A DNA stretch of 64,000 nt, taken from assembly GCF_028527925.1 (NCBI RefSeq), contig NZ_JAPESW010000006.1:1-64000 (forward strand). Reading direction: 5' to 3'. Positions 17,124-25,855 of the stretch are shown in pieces. This DNA is from Cellulomonas fimi (GTDB lineage: Bacteria; Actinomycetota; Actinomycetes; Actinomycetales; Cellulomonadaceae). The notes below the pieces were generated by a model. The model did no database searches. It had not been told where the DNA came from and worked only from the letters and a program-made list of their open reading frames with translations. The position numbers and the translations under genes were made by a program. Each line of letters begins with the position of its first letter. The stretch's first letter is position 1.

Positions 17124-18659
17124 TCAGGCGTTCTCACGCTTGTACAGGATCTCGATGTTGTAGTACTCGACGGCCGTGGTCGCGGACTGCACACCCCACA
17201 CCGGCAGGGGCTGGTAGTACATCTCGAGGCGGTTGTCGATGGTAGCCGTGCCGCCCGCGTAGATCTGGCCGTAGTGCTCGGTGTTGTTGGCCTTGCGGAT
17301 GCTGCACGGCGAGTACATCAGCACGTCGACCGTGTTCTCCACCGTCACCTGGTTGTCGAGCGAGATGCCGTCCCCGCACGACCCGGGGTTCGTGACCGCG
17401 TCGTACGGCTGGATGAGGTACAGGTGCCGCGAGTCGCCCGTCGTGGAGCGGATCCGCGTCTGGTTCGTGAAGCCCACGCCGCCCTTCGCGAAGATCGCGA
17501 GGTTCTGGTTCATGTCGATGTTGATGCCCTGGAGCGTGACCTTCATGTCGCAGTTCGACCGCACGATGGTCGGACCCGACAGCTTCCACGCGTTCGCGTA
17601 CAGCCACGCACCGACGGTGTCGGCCTTGCCGTTGAGGCTCGTCGACTTGCCGTCGCGGCCGACTAGGTTCGGGCCGTTGTACCAGCCGCAGTTCGGGCTC
17701 GAGAACGTGACGACGGTCGAGAAGCCGCCCTCGTTCACCCACGCGGGGTCCGTCATGGACGCCCAGTTGATGATCGGGAACGTCGCGACGGCGGGCGGCG
17801 CGACGCTCTGGCCGCCGACGCACTTGCCCGCGGTGCTGCACACGTTCCCCGTGACGGTCCCGGACGCGCGGGCCTGCTGCCCGAGCTTGGCCGGGCCGAG
17901 CGAGATGCTGCCGTTCGACACGAGGGCGCGACCGTTGATCGTGACACCCGGGTTCGTGGCGGTGATCCCGGTGCGGGCGTGCGCGTCGACCTCGATCGTG
18001 CAGGTGTTCTCGAGGCGGATCTGGCCCTGCGCCGAGATGGAGCCGAAGTAGTGCTGGTTGTTCGAGCACGTGACGTCGCCGTTGGTGTACACGTCGGCGT
18101 CGGGCTGGCCGTCCTGCCCGTAGATGTTCGCCTGGTTGGCGAGGCGCACACCGGCGTTGCCGAAGATCGCCTTGTCGAGGTCGTTGCCGAACGAGGGGTT
18201 CAGGCGCACGAGCGTCTCGACCGTGCGCTCCGCGGGCTGCGTGCCCGCGATCGGGCCGGTGTCCGCGGTGGTCCGGATCGAGGCCTGCGCGAGGCGGGTC
18301 GACGCGAGCGCGGCGCACGGCACCGTCGCGCCCGACGCGTCGTAGTACGTCACGGTCGACGTGCGGTCGACCGAGTCGGCGCCGAGGCTCGCCGCGTCGG
18401 TCAGCGGACCGCACGGCAGCAGCCCGGGCGACGTCGACTGGATCGTGGCGATCAGGCCGTCGACCCGCGCCTCCGCGGCGGCGACGGCGACCGAGCGTGC
18501 ACGGTCGCGCCCGGTCGCGCGGGTCTCGTAGACCGCCACGCTCACGATGGCGAGCGCGAGCATGCCGACGACCATCGCGACCGCCACGGCGGCGACGATC
18601 GCGATGCCGTCGTCCTCGTGGCGTCGGGCCAGCACGCGGCGCAGTCCTCGATCGGACAC
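17124..18659 (-). CDS. large pilin-like protein without Glu5 (PilX-like)
   Basis: 511 residues from GTG 18659, with GGGGAG upstream. A basic leader ends DDG, then IAIVAAVAVAMVVGMLALAIV forms the hydrophobic helix. Residue +5 is Ala, not the usual Glu, as in PilX/GspK-like tip or minor pilins. The rest is a Cys-containing, Asn/Gly/Thr-rich beta-type region with no domain I can name; it is much longer than a normal minor pilin. Last of five pilin-like genes, 11 bp after the PilW-like gene. Likely surface-exposed at the pilus tip (inference). Confidence 0.75.
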   Translation of the reverse strand: MSDRGLRRVLARRHEDDGIAIVAAVAVAMVVGMLALAIVSVAVYETRATGRDRARSVAVAAAEARVDGLIATIQSTSPGLLPCGPLTDAASLGADSVDRTSTVTYYDASGATVPCAALASTRLAQASIRTTADTGPIAGTQPAERTVETLVRLNPSFGNDLDKAIFGNAGVRLANQANIYGQDGQPDADVYTNGDVTCSNNQHYFGSISAQGQIRLENTCTIEVDAHARTGITATNPGVTINGRALVSNGSISLGPAKLGQQARASGTVTGNVCSTAGKCVGGQSVAPPAVATFPIINWASMTDPAWVNEGGFSTVVTFSSPNCGWYNGPNLVGRDGKSTSLNGKADTVGAWLYANAWKLSGPTIVRSNCDMKVTLQGINIDMNQNLAIFAKGGVGFTNQTRIRSTTGDSRHLYLIQPYDAVTNPGSCGDGISLDNQVTVENTVDVLMYSPCSIRKANNTEHYGQIYAGGTATIDNRLEMYYQPLPVWGVQSATTAVEYYNIEILYKRENA

Positions 18660-18670
18660 GTTCTCTCCCC

Positions 18671-19333
18671 TCACGCCGGCGGCACGGGCGTGCACTGGCC
18701 GGAGTCGTAGCCGTAGCTGGTGTTGCGACCGGTCAACGTCGTGTCGACCGGGACGTCCTTGCCGCTGCGCTCGTCGACGCCCACCACGTGGAGCTGGAGC
18801 GCGCGCTCCTTGTACGGGGTCGCGGCGCCGAGCAGCGTGAACGGTGCGGGTGCGGTGGTCAGGCGCAGGTCACGGGCGACGGTCGACCAGTCGGAGACCG
18901 CCCCGCCGAGCTGCCAGTCGACGGCCCACGAGCGCATCCGGAGCTCGGCCAGGCCGGTCCCGCTGCCGTCGTCGAGGATCTGCCACTGGACGCACTTCTC
19001 GTTGCCGTTGGACTGCGTGAAGATCCGCATGCACGTGCCCGCGTTGCTGCCGACCGCCTGGCAGGAGGCGACGAAGCCGGGCTCGTTGGCGGGGCTGAAC
19101 AGCACGTTGCCGGACCGGACCTGCCGGTCGATGACGGCGACCGCCTGGCGCAGCTCGGTCACGGTCGCGGCCGACTGGCGGGCCTCGTCCGTGGTCCGCA
19201 TCACGAGGATCGTCGCCGACGCCACCATGACCATGGCGAGGCCGAACACGATCATCGAGACGAGCATCTCGACGAGCGTCATGCCCGCGTCGCGGGCGTC
19301 ACGGGCCCGGAGCCGGTGCAGGTGCTCACGCAT
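18671..19333 (-). CDS. minor pilin, PilW-like
   Basis: 220 residues from ATG 19333, overlapping the upstream gene by 8 bp. The class III leader DAG is followed by MTLVEMLVSMIVFGLAMVMV, with cleavage expected after Gly17 and Glu at +5. The C-terminal domain has several Cys that may pair outside the cell. Position and size fit PilW/PilJ-type minor pilins that start pilus assembly. Confidence 0.82.
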   Translation of the reverse strand: MREHLHRLRARDARDAGMTLVEMLVSMIVFGLAMVMVASATILVMRTTDEARQSAATVTELRQAVAVIDRQVRSGNVLFSPANEPGFVASCQAVGSNAGTCMRIFTQSNGNEKCVQWQILDDGSGTGLAELRMRSWAVDWQLGGAVSDWSTVARDLRLTTAPAPFTLLGAATPYKERALQLHVVGVDERSGKDVPVDTTLTGRNTSYGYDSGQCTPVPPA

Positions 19334-21173
19334 TGGCGGCCACCTTGTACGTCGCCTGGGCCACCAGGCCGCCCAGCGTGCTCGAGACGCCGAACCGCCC
19401 GACCTCGACCCCGCCGCGCTGCACGGTGACGGTCAGCACGCTCGTCACGGCGCCGCTGCCGCTGATCTTGGTGGTGCACGCCGCGGCCTTGCAGTCCGTG
19501 AGGAGGTTGCCCGAGCGCGTCGCGCCGGACTGCGTCCGGTCCACGACGGGGCGCTGCACCGTGACCGAGCCCTCGTACGTCAGCGTGACGTCACCGAGGC
19601 CCGCGGGGTACGACAACGTGGTGGGCGGGATCGTCCAGGACTCCGCGCCGGGGACGCCCGTCGCGGGGGGTGCGGCGAACCCGCCGAGGTCGACGACCGC
19701 GTAGCTCGTGCCGGTCCACACGCGCAGGGTTCCTGCCCGCGCGTACGACGGGACGCGCGCACCCTGCCCCTCCTCGGCGCGCGCCGACTCGACGAGGTCG
19801 GTCACCTGGACGAGCGCCGCACCGAAGCCGGCGGGGACGCCGCTGGCACCGGCGGACGACCCGAGCACCACGTCGCCGAGCCGTCGAGTCGACGCGCCGT
19901 AGCTGCACCCCGTGAGCCCCGGTCCGGTGCCCGAGGTGCACGCCTCCGGGTTGGAGGAGGTCAGCTGGGCCGCGACGGACCGGCCGGGCACGGTCGTGCC
20001 GCCCACGCTCGCGATCGCGATGTCCCCGCCCGCGCCCCACAGGGGCGAGTACGTGATCGAGGACGTCTGCGACCCGGGCGTGAGGGACGAGGCCGCGCAC
20101 GGGCGCAGGGCGGACGCGGGCCCGGTGGTCAGGCCCGTGCCGGACATCCCGGTGCAGGTCGACGCGGGGGCGCCGATGGCCGCGGCGGCCGAGCCGACGC
20201 TGCCGCCCCCGATGGTCGCCGACAGCCGGCCTGCCGGACCGGACCGGCTGACGGCGGCTGCGGTGTAGCCGGAGGTGGTCGTCGTCTGCGTCTGACCGGG
20301 GGTCGACGACGGGTCCGAGTCGACCGACGCCGCCGCGCTGCCGCCGGGGAGGTCGGTCGTGGTGGTCCCCTCGACCTTCGCCGCGGAGACGGTCTGGGCG
20401 TCGGCGTTGGCCGACGCCGTCTGCTCGATGAGGAGCGTCGAGGAGCTGCTCGGCAGGTTGAGCTCGAGACGCTCCGCGCCGAAACCGGAGATCGGCTGCG
20501 TCGAGTCGTCCGGGTTGGTGACGGTGAACCCGGCGAGGACCTGGCCGGCCTGCGCCGTGAAGTACGACTGGCACGGAGCCGCGAACGGGCTCTGCGCGGT
20601 CGAGAGGCACCCGGCGGGCGAGTACAGCACCGACTGCTCGACGACGCGGCGGGTGCCCTTCGTGACACCGCTCGACCACGTCACGAGCGCGGTCGCGGTG
20701 AACGCCTGCTGCCCCGCCCCGGTGACGGGCGCCTTCGTCACGTAGGTCGCGACCTTGTACGTCACGTTGCCGACGGTCTGGTTCTCGACCTGGCCGGAGC
20801 CGGCCCACCCGCCCCCGGGACGGTTGACGACGAGCGGCTCGTCGAACCCCGGCAGGAGCGAGGTGGGCCGGAAGCGCTGCACGCCCGCGGCCGAGACGAC
20901 GAACTCGATCCCGGCGGACACGCTCGAGCCGTCGGGCTGCGTCACGGTGTCGTACGGCAGCGCGCGCAGGCGCTCGAGCGCCTGCGTCGCGAGGCTCGTG
21001 GCCGTCTGACGCTGCTTCGCGCGGGCGATCGTGCCGAGGCTCGAGACGACGAGGGCCAGCAGCGACGCCATGACGAGCACCGTGATGAACATCGCGACGA
21101 TGACTTCGATGAGCGTGAAGCCGGCGTCGTGAACTGCCCGCTTCCGGAGCAGCTGGAGCGTGAGCGAGCGGAT
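19326..21173 (-). CDS. large minor pilin, PilV-like; start codon probably ATC
   Basis: About 615 residues. The prepilin signal HDAG is followed by FTLIEVIVAMFITVLVMASL, with Glu at +5. After the helix comes a long Thr/Ser/Gly-rich region with scattered Cys, with no named domain. No ATG, GTG or TTG lies in frame between the FliA-type promoter (21233-21259) and the prepilin motif. ATC at 21173-21171 has GGGAGG 7 bp upstream and gives an 18-residue leader. The GTG at 21251 lies inside the promoter and is rejected. A sequencing error at the start codon is possible. Confidence 0.72.
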   Translation of the reverse strand: MRSLTLQLLRKRAVHDAGFTLIEVIVAMFITVLVMASLLALVVSSLGTIARAKQRQTATSLATQALERLRALPYDTVTQPDGSSVSAGIEFVVSAAGVQRFRPTSLLPGFDEPLVVNRPGGGWAGSGQVENQTVGNVTYKVATYVTKAPVTGAGQQAFTATALVTWSSGVTKGTRRVVEQSVLYSPAGCLSTAQSPFAAPCQSYFTAQAGQVLAGFTVTNPDDSTQPISGFGAERLELNLPSSSSTLLIEQTASANADAQTVSAAKVEGTTTTDLPGGSAAASVDSDPSSTPGQTQTTTTSGYTAAAVSRSGPAGRLSATIGGGSVGSAAAAIGAPASTCTGMSGTGLTTGPASALRPCAASSLTPGSQTSSITYSPLWGAGGDIAIASVGGTTVPGRSVAAQLTSSNPEACTSGTGPGLTGCSYGASTRRLGDVVLGSSAGASGVPAGFGAALVQVTDLVESARAEEGQGARVPSYARAGTLRVWTGTSYAVVDLGGFAAPPATGVPGAESWTIPPTTLSYPAGLGDVTLTYEGSVTVQRPVVDRTQSGATRSGNLLTDCKAAACTTKISGSGAVTSVLTVTVQRGGVEVGRFGVSSTLGGLVAQATYKVAANA

Positions 21174-21232
21174 GGTGCAGCCTCCCGACCGTGCGCGGCC
21201 CGCCCAGGGATCGCGGCGGACTCCTCCTCCTC

Positions 21233-21259
21233 TTCGGCAGGCGCACCGCGTCACTTGAG
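21233..21259 (-). promoter_or_regulatory. FliA/sigma-28-type promoter for the PilV/PilW/PilX-like genes and pilD
   Basis: Minus strand: CTCAAG, 15 bp, GCCGAA, about 60 bp before the proposed ATC start of the PilV-like gene and within the 143-bp gap after the previous gene. GCCGAA in place of GCCGAT is an accepted variant in actinobacterial flagellar promoters. Confidence 0.72.
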
Positions 21260-21316
21260 CCACCGCTCCCCCGGCGCCGGGTGAGGTCGCCGGGGACCAC
21301 GGACCGCGCGCACGGC

Positions 21317-23263
21317 TCAGCTGCGCACGGCGGTCGGCGTCGGGATCTCGCCGGAGTACCGCATGGTCCAGGACGCGTTCGCCCACTCCGGGAACAGCGG
21401 GGGCCGGGAGTACTGGAGCCGCGTGTCGTACTTGTAGAGCTTGGTGTACCCGTCGCTGCCCCGACCGACGATGCCGCGCCATCGCTGGGCGATCGACCCG
21501 TGCACCAGCAGCGTCCCCTTGTCACCGCCGACGTTGTACTTCTGCACGAAGAACGAGTGCAGGAGGGTCTGGATGGACCCGGCGATCTGCACGCCGCTGG
21601 CCGGGGTGACGGTGCCGCTCGTCGGGTCCGCGTAGCGGTTCGGCCAGCCCGAGACCTCGGCCTCGTTGGTCGGCTCCGCGGTGTTCCACTGCCAGGTCGA
21701 CGACTGCGTCCGGCACGACCCGTCCGGCCTCCACGCGATGCACGGGCGGTACGCGTTCACGCGTCCCACGCGCGGGTGGAAGACCTCGACGGAGTTCGTC
21801 GCCACGAGCCCGAGCATGTCGCGGTCGTTGTTCGACATGCCGCCCGCGAGCACCAGGTCCCCCGTCACGACGACGGACTGCGCCGCGGCGACGGTCACGC
21901 GGCCCTTGACGACCCCCTCGACGTAGAGGTTGCCCTCACCGCAGAACTTCGTCGTCTCGACCATGTTGGTGTCGGTGACGTAGTAGTCGCCCGATCCGCT
22001 CGGGGTGAGGTCCGCGGTGGTGTAGTCGCCGAGCGGGAGCGTCTTGCCGGAGGCTCCGCCGATCTCGCCCTTGTAGCACTGGCGCGCCGCGGCGCCGGAC
22101 GCGGCGACGTACACGACCATCTCGTTGGGCACGTCGACCGTGGCACCCGCCGCGGAGTTCAGCTCGGCGAGCGTGCCGCAGCTCGGCGCCGCGCCGCCGC
22201 CCGGGATCGCGATCGCGACGGGCGCCTTGTTGTTGTTGACGCTCGTCTTGTTCCACACGGTCATCCGACCGCTGCCGCCCGACGCCCCGGCGCTGAAGAC
22301 GATGCGCGTCGCGCCGAAGTAGTGGCAGCCGGGCGCGGTCGCGAACTCGCCGGAGTTGTCCTTGAGGTACAGCGGGTCGTCGTACTTCGGCTTCTTGCCG
22401 TTGAAGTCGGCGACGGAGTTCGCGCGCAGGCAGTAGTCCTCCCACGACGCGTTCGTGGTGCCCGCGTTCTTGCAGTTCTGGTCCGCCGTGAACACCTGCT
22501 CGATGAACTTCGGCTTGAGCCCGTTGCGCGCCGTCCCGAGGATGGTGTCGTTCGTGAACACCTCGCCGTCGAGCACGTCACCGCCGATGAAGGTGATCTC
22601 GTTGCAGTCGGGGTCGTTCGCCGCGTTGTAGGAGGACCGCCCGGTGTGCCAGTACTTCGCGAGCGTGTTGCCGCTCTTGCCGCACGCGTCGGACGGCACG
22701 CCGTTCGGGTAGTCGGTCTTGTTGTAGGCCTGCACGTTCGCGGGGTCCGCCGACTCGAAGTCGGTGTAGTACACGTAGTCGGTCGACGCACCGCGTCCCA
22801 CCGACGCCTCGATCGTCCGGTACGTGTCGTCGACGCGCCCGGTCACCCGCAGCAGGTAGGTGCCGTTGCTGCCGTTGTAGGCCCCGACGGAGTAGTGGAA
22901 CAGCGGGTCCTTGACGCCCGTCGCACCGGGCACGACGGGCTGCCACCCGACGGGCGTGGACGAGGTCCAGCCGCACGCGTTCGCCGTGGCCGTCGGGCCA
23001 CGCCACGCGGCGTTCGTGCAGTCGACCGTCCGGCCGTAGGCCGAGCTCCGGTTGAGGCGGCTGATGAAGTCCTCGACGCCGGACTGCGCGGCCGCCATCG
23101 CGGCGGTGTAGTCCTGGTCGCGCCGCGCCAGCCGCTGGCCGGCGATCGTGTAGCTCAGGGCGACGAACGCGAGCATGGCGAGCACGAGCATCGAGCCCAC
23201 GACGAGGACGAGGGCGGCACCCTCGTCCCCCAGGCGCGCGGGACGCAGTCGGCGCAGGATCAC
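21317..23263 (-). CDS. very large pilin-like protein (PilX-like, no Glu5)
   Basis: 648 residues from GTG 23263, overlapping the previous stop (GTGA). The leader LGDEG is followed by AALVLVVGSMLVLAMLAFVAL; position +5 is Leu, so it lacks the Glu needed for normal packing, as in PilX/GspK-like proteins. The remainder is rich in Asn, Gly, Tyr and paired Cys, suggesting a disulfide-stabilised beta structure. I see no named domain. It is a good candidate for a tip adhesin (inference). Confidence 0.75.
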   Translation of the reverse strand: MILRRLRPARLGDEGAALVLVVGSMLVLAMLAFVALSYTIAGQRLARRDQDYTAAMAAAQSGVEDFISRLNRSSAYGRTVDCTNAAWRGPTATANACGWTSSTPVGWQPVVPGATGVKDPLFHYSVGAYNGSNGTYLLRVTGRVDDTYRTIEASVGRGASTDYVYYTDFESADPANVQAYNKTDYPNGVPSDACGKSGNTLAKYWHTGRSSYNAANDPDCNEITFIGGDVLDGEVFTNDTILGTARNGLKPKFIEQVFTADQNCKNAGTTNASWEDYCLRANSVADFNGKKPKYDDPLYLKDNSGEFATAPGCHYFGATRIVFSAGASGGSGRMTVWNKTSVNNNKAPVAIAIPGGGAAPSCGTLAELNSAAGATVDVPNEMVVYVAASGAAARQCYKGEIGGASGKTLPLGDYTTADLTPSGSGDYYVTDTNMVETTKFCGEGNLYVEGVVKGRVTVAAAQSVVVTGDLVLAGGMSNNDRDMLGLVATNSVEVFHPRVGRVNAYRPCIAWRPDGSCRTQSSTWQWNTAEPTNEAEVSGWPNRYADPTSGTVTPASGVQIAGSIQTLLHSFFVQKYNVGGDKGTLLVHGSIAQRWRGIVGRGSDGYTKLYKYDTRLQYSRPPLFPEWANASWTMRYSGEIPTPTAVRS

Positions 23264-24009
23264 GGGGTGTCCTTGTCCGGCCGCAGGACGGCCAGGGAGT
23301 TGGGCAGGAGGATGCGCTGGATGTACGTGGTCGGCCCGGGCCGCGAGGGGCTCTTGCTCCGGACCTTGACGGTGACCTCCACCGAGAGCACCTCGTCGAG
23401 GTCGGCTGCCGTCAGGCCGGTCGCGGGGACGGTCATCGCGGTGCCGTCGGAGCGGAAGTACTGGAAGAGCGCCGTGCTCCCGGTGTCGACCCCCGTCGCG
23501 AGACGACGCACCGTGAGCCTGTTCTTGCAGTCCGCGGGCGCGCCCACGGCCTCGGCGTTGCAGTAGGTGAATCCCGCACCCGCCGTCGGCGTGGCGGTGT
23601 CGGGGCGCTGCACCTTCTCGACGAGCACGCCCTTGTCCGGACCAGAGGTCGCCACGACGTACGTGATGCGGCTCGGCCCGCGCGCACCTGCCGCGTTGTC
23701 GAGGTTCGCGTAGAACTGCATCGTGAAGTTCCCCGCGGTGACGAACGCGTCGATGTCGCACGCGGTCGTCACGCACGCCGAGAGCTTGTTCGGCTTGACC
23801 GCGGTGCGCACCGTCTTCGACATGCGCTCGACCGAGGCCCGCGCGACGTCGACCTGGTCCTGACGGGCGATGTTCTGCGCGTTCGTGCGCTGGAACCCGA
23901 TGGTGAGCGTCGCGGTCGCCGCGATGATGAAGCTGAGGATGAGCATGCTGACGAGCAGCTCGGGCAGCGACGAGCCCTCGTCGCGGTGCAGCGCACGGTA
24001 TCGGTTCAC
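23260..24009 (-). CDS. minor pilin-like protein with prepilin signal
   Basis: 249 residues from GTG 24009, overlapping the previous stop by four bases. DEG is followed by SSLPELLVSMLILSFIIAATA, with Glu at +5 and cleavage expected after Gly12. The C-terminal half has two Cys-containing segments (ACVTTACDID, FTYCNAEAVG). Size and place fit a PilJ/PilW-type minor pilin. Confidence 0.78.
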   Translation of the reverse strand: MNRYRALHRDEGSSLPELLVSMLILSFIIAATATLTIGFQRTNAQNIARQDQVDVARASVERMSKTVRTAVKPNKLSACVTTACDIDAFVTAGNFTMQFYANLDNAAGARGPSRITYVVATSGPDKGVLVEKVQRPDTATPTAGAGFTYCNAEAVGAPADCKNRLTVRRLATGVDTGSTALFQYFRSDGTAMTVPATGLTAADLDEVLSVEVTVKVRSKSPSRPGPTTYIQRILLPNSLAVLRPDKDTP

Positions 24010-25085
24010 GGCGTCGCCTCCGCGACCGGGACGTCGAGGGTGATCGTGCTGCCGGCTGCGGCCGTCGCCGACGGGTAGCCGGTCCCCGGTGGGGTCGCGC
24101 CGAGGTAGGCGCCGTACTGCGTGGGCCACAGGCCCGTGAGCGTCATCGTCCCGCCCGTGACGGGCATCGTCCGGGCGCCGGTCGACCCCGCGTACTCCGA
24201 CGCGACCACGGTGACGTTCTGGCCGTTCAGGAGACCGTTCGGGATCTGCGCCCCGGCGGCGTCGACGAACCGCAGCTGAAGCGTGGCTGCGCGGTCGTAG
24301 GTGAAGATGACGCCGTTCGCGAGCTTGCCGCGCTCGATGAGCCCGACCGGCTTGGTCGGCGCGGTCGCGCCCGAGATGTCGACGTGCCCCGGGTCGGTCA
24401 CGCGCGCGGTGTAGTTCGTGCCCGACGCCCCGGGGTTGACCTGGACGACGGCGCACCCGGACGCGTCCGTGGTCGCGCTGCGCGTCTCGGCGGTGGAGAA
24501 GACCTGGACCGTGCGCCCGACGTTGGGGGCACCCGTCGCGGTCGAGACACGCACCGCGACGAACGAGGCGTTGCCCTGGACACCGTCGTCCTTGCGGGGC
24601 GCGAGCTGGGTGTTCGAGACGACGGGCTTGACCTGGCCCATCCCGGGCCACGTGACGGTCACCGTCACGCGCAGCGTCGGGTAGGTGACGAGGTTGCCGC
24701 CGTTGCACGCGGAGTCCCCGTTGCCGACGACCGACCACGCGACGTCGCGCCGGACGGTGTACGCCGTGCCGTCGACCTTCAGGGGCTGGCCCCCGGCCTG
24801 CGCGGGCAGCGGGTGGGGGTTGACCACGGTGCCGGCGTTGGCGAGCGTGACGGGGGCGGTGGAGCTGCGCGAGAACTCGTCCCGGACGATGTCGATCTCG
24901 CGGGCCGCGAGGTTGGCGGCGGCGATCCGGTTGCGGTTGATGACGCTCTGCGCCTGGGACTGCAGCACCACGCCGATGATCGCGAGGCTCATCGCGCCGA
25001 GGATGACCATGGCGACGACGAGCTCGATCAGCGAGAAGCCGGCCTCGTCGGTGCGGGGCGCTGCGTGCTTCCTCGGGCGGGACAT
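24006..25085 (-). CDS. prepilin-like protein with an Ig-like/carboxypeptidase-regulatory-type domain
   Basis: 359 residues from ATG 25085, with AGGAGG 7 bp upstream. Leader DEAG then FSLIELVVAMVILGAMSLAII, cleavage after Gly16, Glu21 at +5. After an alpha-helical spacer, residues about 165-350 show repeated beta-strand patterns such as VAVRVSTATGAPNVGRTVQV and LQLRFVDAAGAQIPNG, like carboxypeptidase-regulatory or Ig-type domains found on adhesins. First of the tandem pilin-like genes after pilA, from which it is separated by a terminator and 25-bp repeats. Confidence 0.78.
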   Translation of the reverse strand: MSRPRKHAAPRTDEAGFSLIELVVAMVILGAMSLAIIGVVLQSQAQSVINRNRIAAANLAAREIDIVRDEFSRSSTAPVTLANAGTVVNPHPLPAQAGGQPLKVDGTAYTVRRDVAWSVVGNGDSACNGGNLVTYPTLRVTVTVTWPGMGQVKPVVSNTQLAPRKDDGVQGNASFVAVRVSTATGAPNVGRTVQVFSTAETRSATTDASGCAVVQVNPGASGTNYTARVTDPGHVDISGATAPTKPVGLIERGKLANGVIFTYDRAATLQLRFVDAAGAQIPNGLLNGQNVTVVASEYAGSTGARTMPVTGGTMTLTGLWPTQYGAYLGATPPGTGYPSATAAAGSTITLDVPVAEATP

Positions 25086-25117
25086 GCTGAGCGCCTCCTG
25101 GGCTGGCCTCGTGCTCC

Positions 25118-25200
25118 GGACGACTCACGACGGTGGTGCTGCGGACGACTCACGACGGTGGTGCTGCGGACGACTCAGGACGGTGATGCTGCGGACGACC
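25118..25200. repeat. three and a third tandem 25-bp repeats between pilA and the pilin-like genes
   Basis: Unit GGACGACTCACGACGGTGG plus TGCTGC starts at 25118, 25143 and 25168; the third copy has two changes, and a partial fourth (GGACGACC) runs to 25200. The array is not in a gene and directly abuts the pilA terminator, upstream of the next start at 25085. Function is unknown. Confidence 0.92.
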
Positions 25201-25233
25201 CAGGGGGCGGGAGCGTCGCTCCCGCCCCCTGGG
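25199..25233 (-). terminator. strong terminator after pilA
   Basis: A perfect 16-bp stem (CCCAGGGGGCGGGAGC and its complement) with a 3-bp loop begins 17 bp past the pilA stop. It should cap the abundant pilA message and limit read-through into the minor pilin genes. Confidence 0.85.
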
Positions 25234-25250
25234 CCTTCATGCCTGCGAGA

Positions 25251-25700
25251 TCAGGCGCACACGCCCTCTTCGAGGCCGCCCTGCGCCGAGTACTTGAAGC
25301 CCACGACGGCCTTGTCGCCCGACGGGTTCGTCACGTCGATGCACCAGTTCTGGTCGTGCGGCGTGCCGAGGTACTCGACGCCGTCGCCCAGCGCGACCTT
25401 CTTGGAGGCGTTGCCGATCGGCGCGGCCGCGCCGGCACCGGCGAGGGTGTACTTGCCACCCGAGAGCGCCACGGTCGGGTCGGTCGTGCCGTCCCAGTCG
25501 ACGTAGTAGGTGGCGATCTCCTTGCCGAGCGTGGAGACGTCGGCCTTCGCCGCGGAGTCCTCGGCCTTCTTGCGCTGGTTGAGGAACACCGGGATCGCGA
25601 TGGCCGCGAGGATGCCGATGATGATCATGACGACGAGGAGCTCGATCAGGGTGAAGCCCTGGTCCTTCTCCTCGATGGACTTGCGGATGCGAGCGATCAC
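25251..25700 (-). CDS. pilA: major pilin PilA
   Basis: 149 residues from GTG 25700, with AGGGGAG 5 bp upstream. The prepilin leader ends KDQG15 and is followed by FTLIELLVVMIIIGILAAIA, with Glu20 at +5 of the mature protein. The globular domain ends in a likely disulfide, Cys120-Cys148, the classic D-region loop. It is monocistronic, with its own FliA-type promoter and a strong terminator, as expected for the main structural subunit. Confidence 0.95.
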   Translation of the reverse strand: MIARIRKSIEEKDQGFTLIELLVVMIIIGILAAIAIPVFLNQRKKAEDSAAKADVSTLGKEIATYYVDWDGTTDPTVALSGGKYTLAGAGAAAPIGNASKKVALGDGVEYLGTPHDQNWCIDVTNPSGDKAVVGFKYSAQGGLEEGVCA

Positions 25701-25781
25701 TGCTGCTCCCCTGAGGTCACGGGTGGATGAGTCGTTGTCAAGCTCAGTCCGGCCGAGGCCGGTTCATTCCTGCATCCCGGG

Positions 25782-25809
25782 AATCGGCGACGGCCCGCCC
25801 GGGCTTGAG
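25782..25809 (-). promoter_or_regulatory. FliA/sigma-28-type promoter for pilA
   Basis: Minus strand: CTCAAG, 15 bp, GCCGATT. The -10 lies about 82 bp before the pilA start. It is embedded in a hairpin that also looks like the pilC terminator. Confidence 0.78.
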
Positions 25810-25824
25810 CCGGACGGGCCGTCG
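25788..25824 (-). terminator. putative pilTC terminator overlapping the pilA promoter
   Basis: A 10-bp inverted repeat (CGACGGCCCG / CGGGCCGTCG) with a 17-bp loop lies 31 bp past the pilC stop. Its loop and one arm are the pilA promoter's -35 and spacer. It lacks a T-run. Confidence 0.5.
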
Positions 25825-25855
25825 TGGGTGCGGAATCACTCGGACGGAGCAGGAA

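Noticed and set aside
21174..21482. Upstream starts (21482, GTG 21251) for the PilV-like gene
   Set aside because: They lie in or before a FliA-type promoter and would add a non-homologous Arg-rich leader.
25118..25200. 25-bp repeats considered as a small CRISPR
   Set aside because: The repeats are head-to-tail with no spacers, and there are no cas genes in the window.
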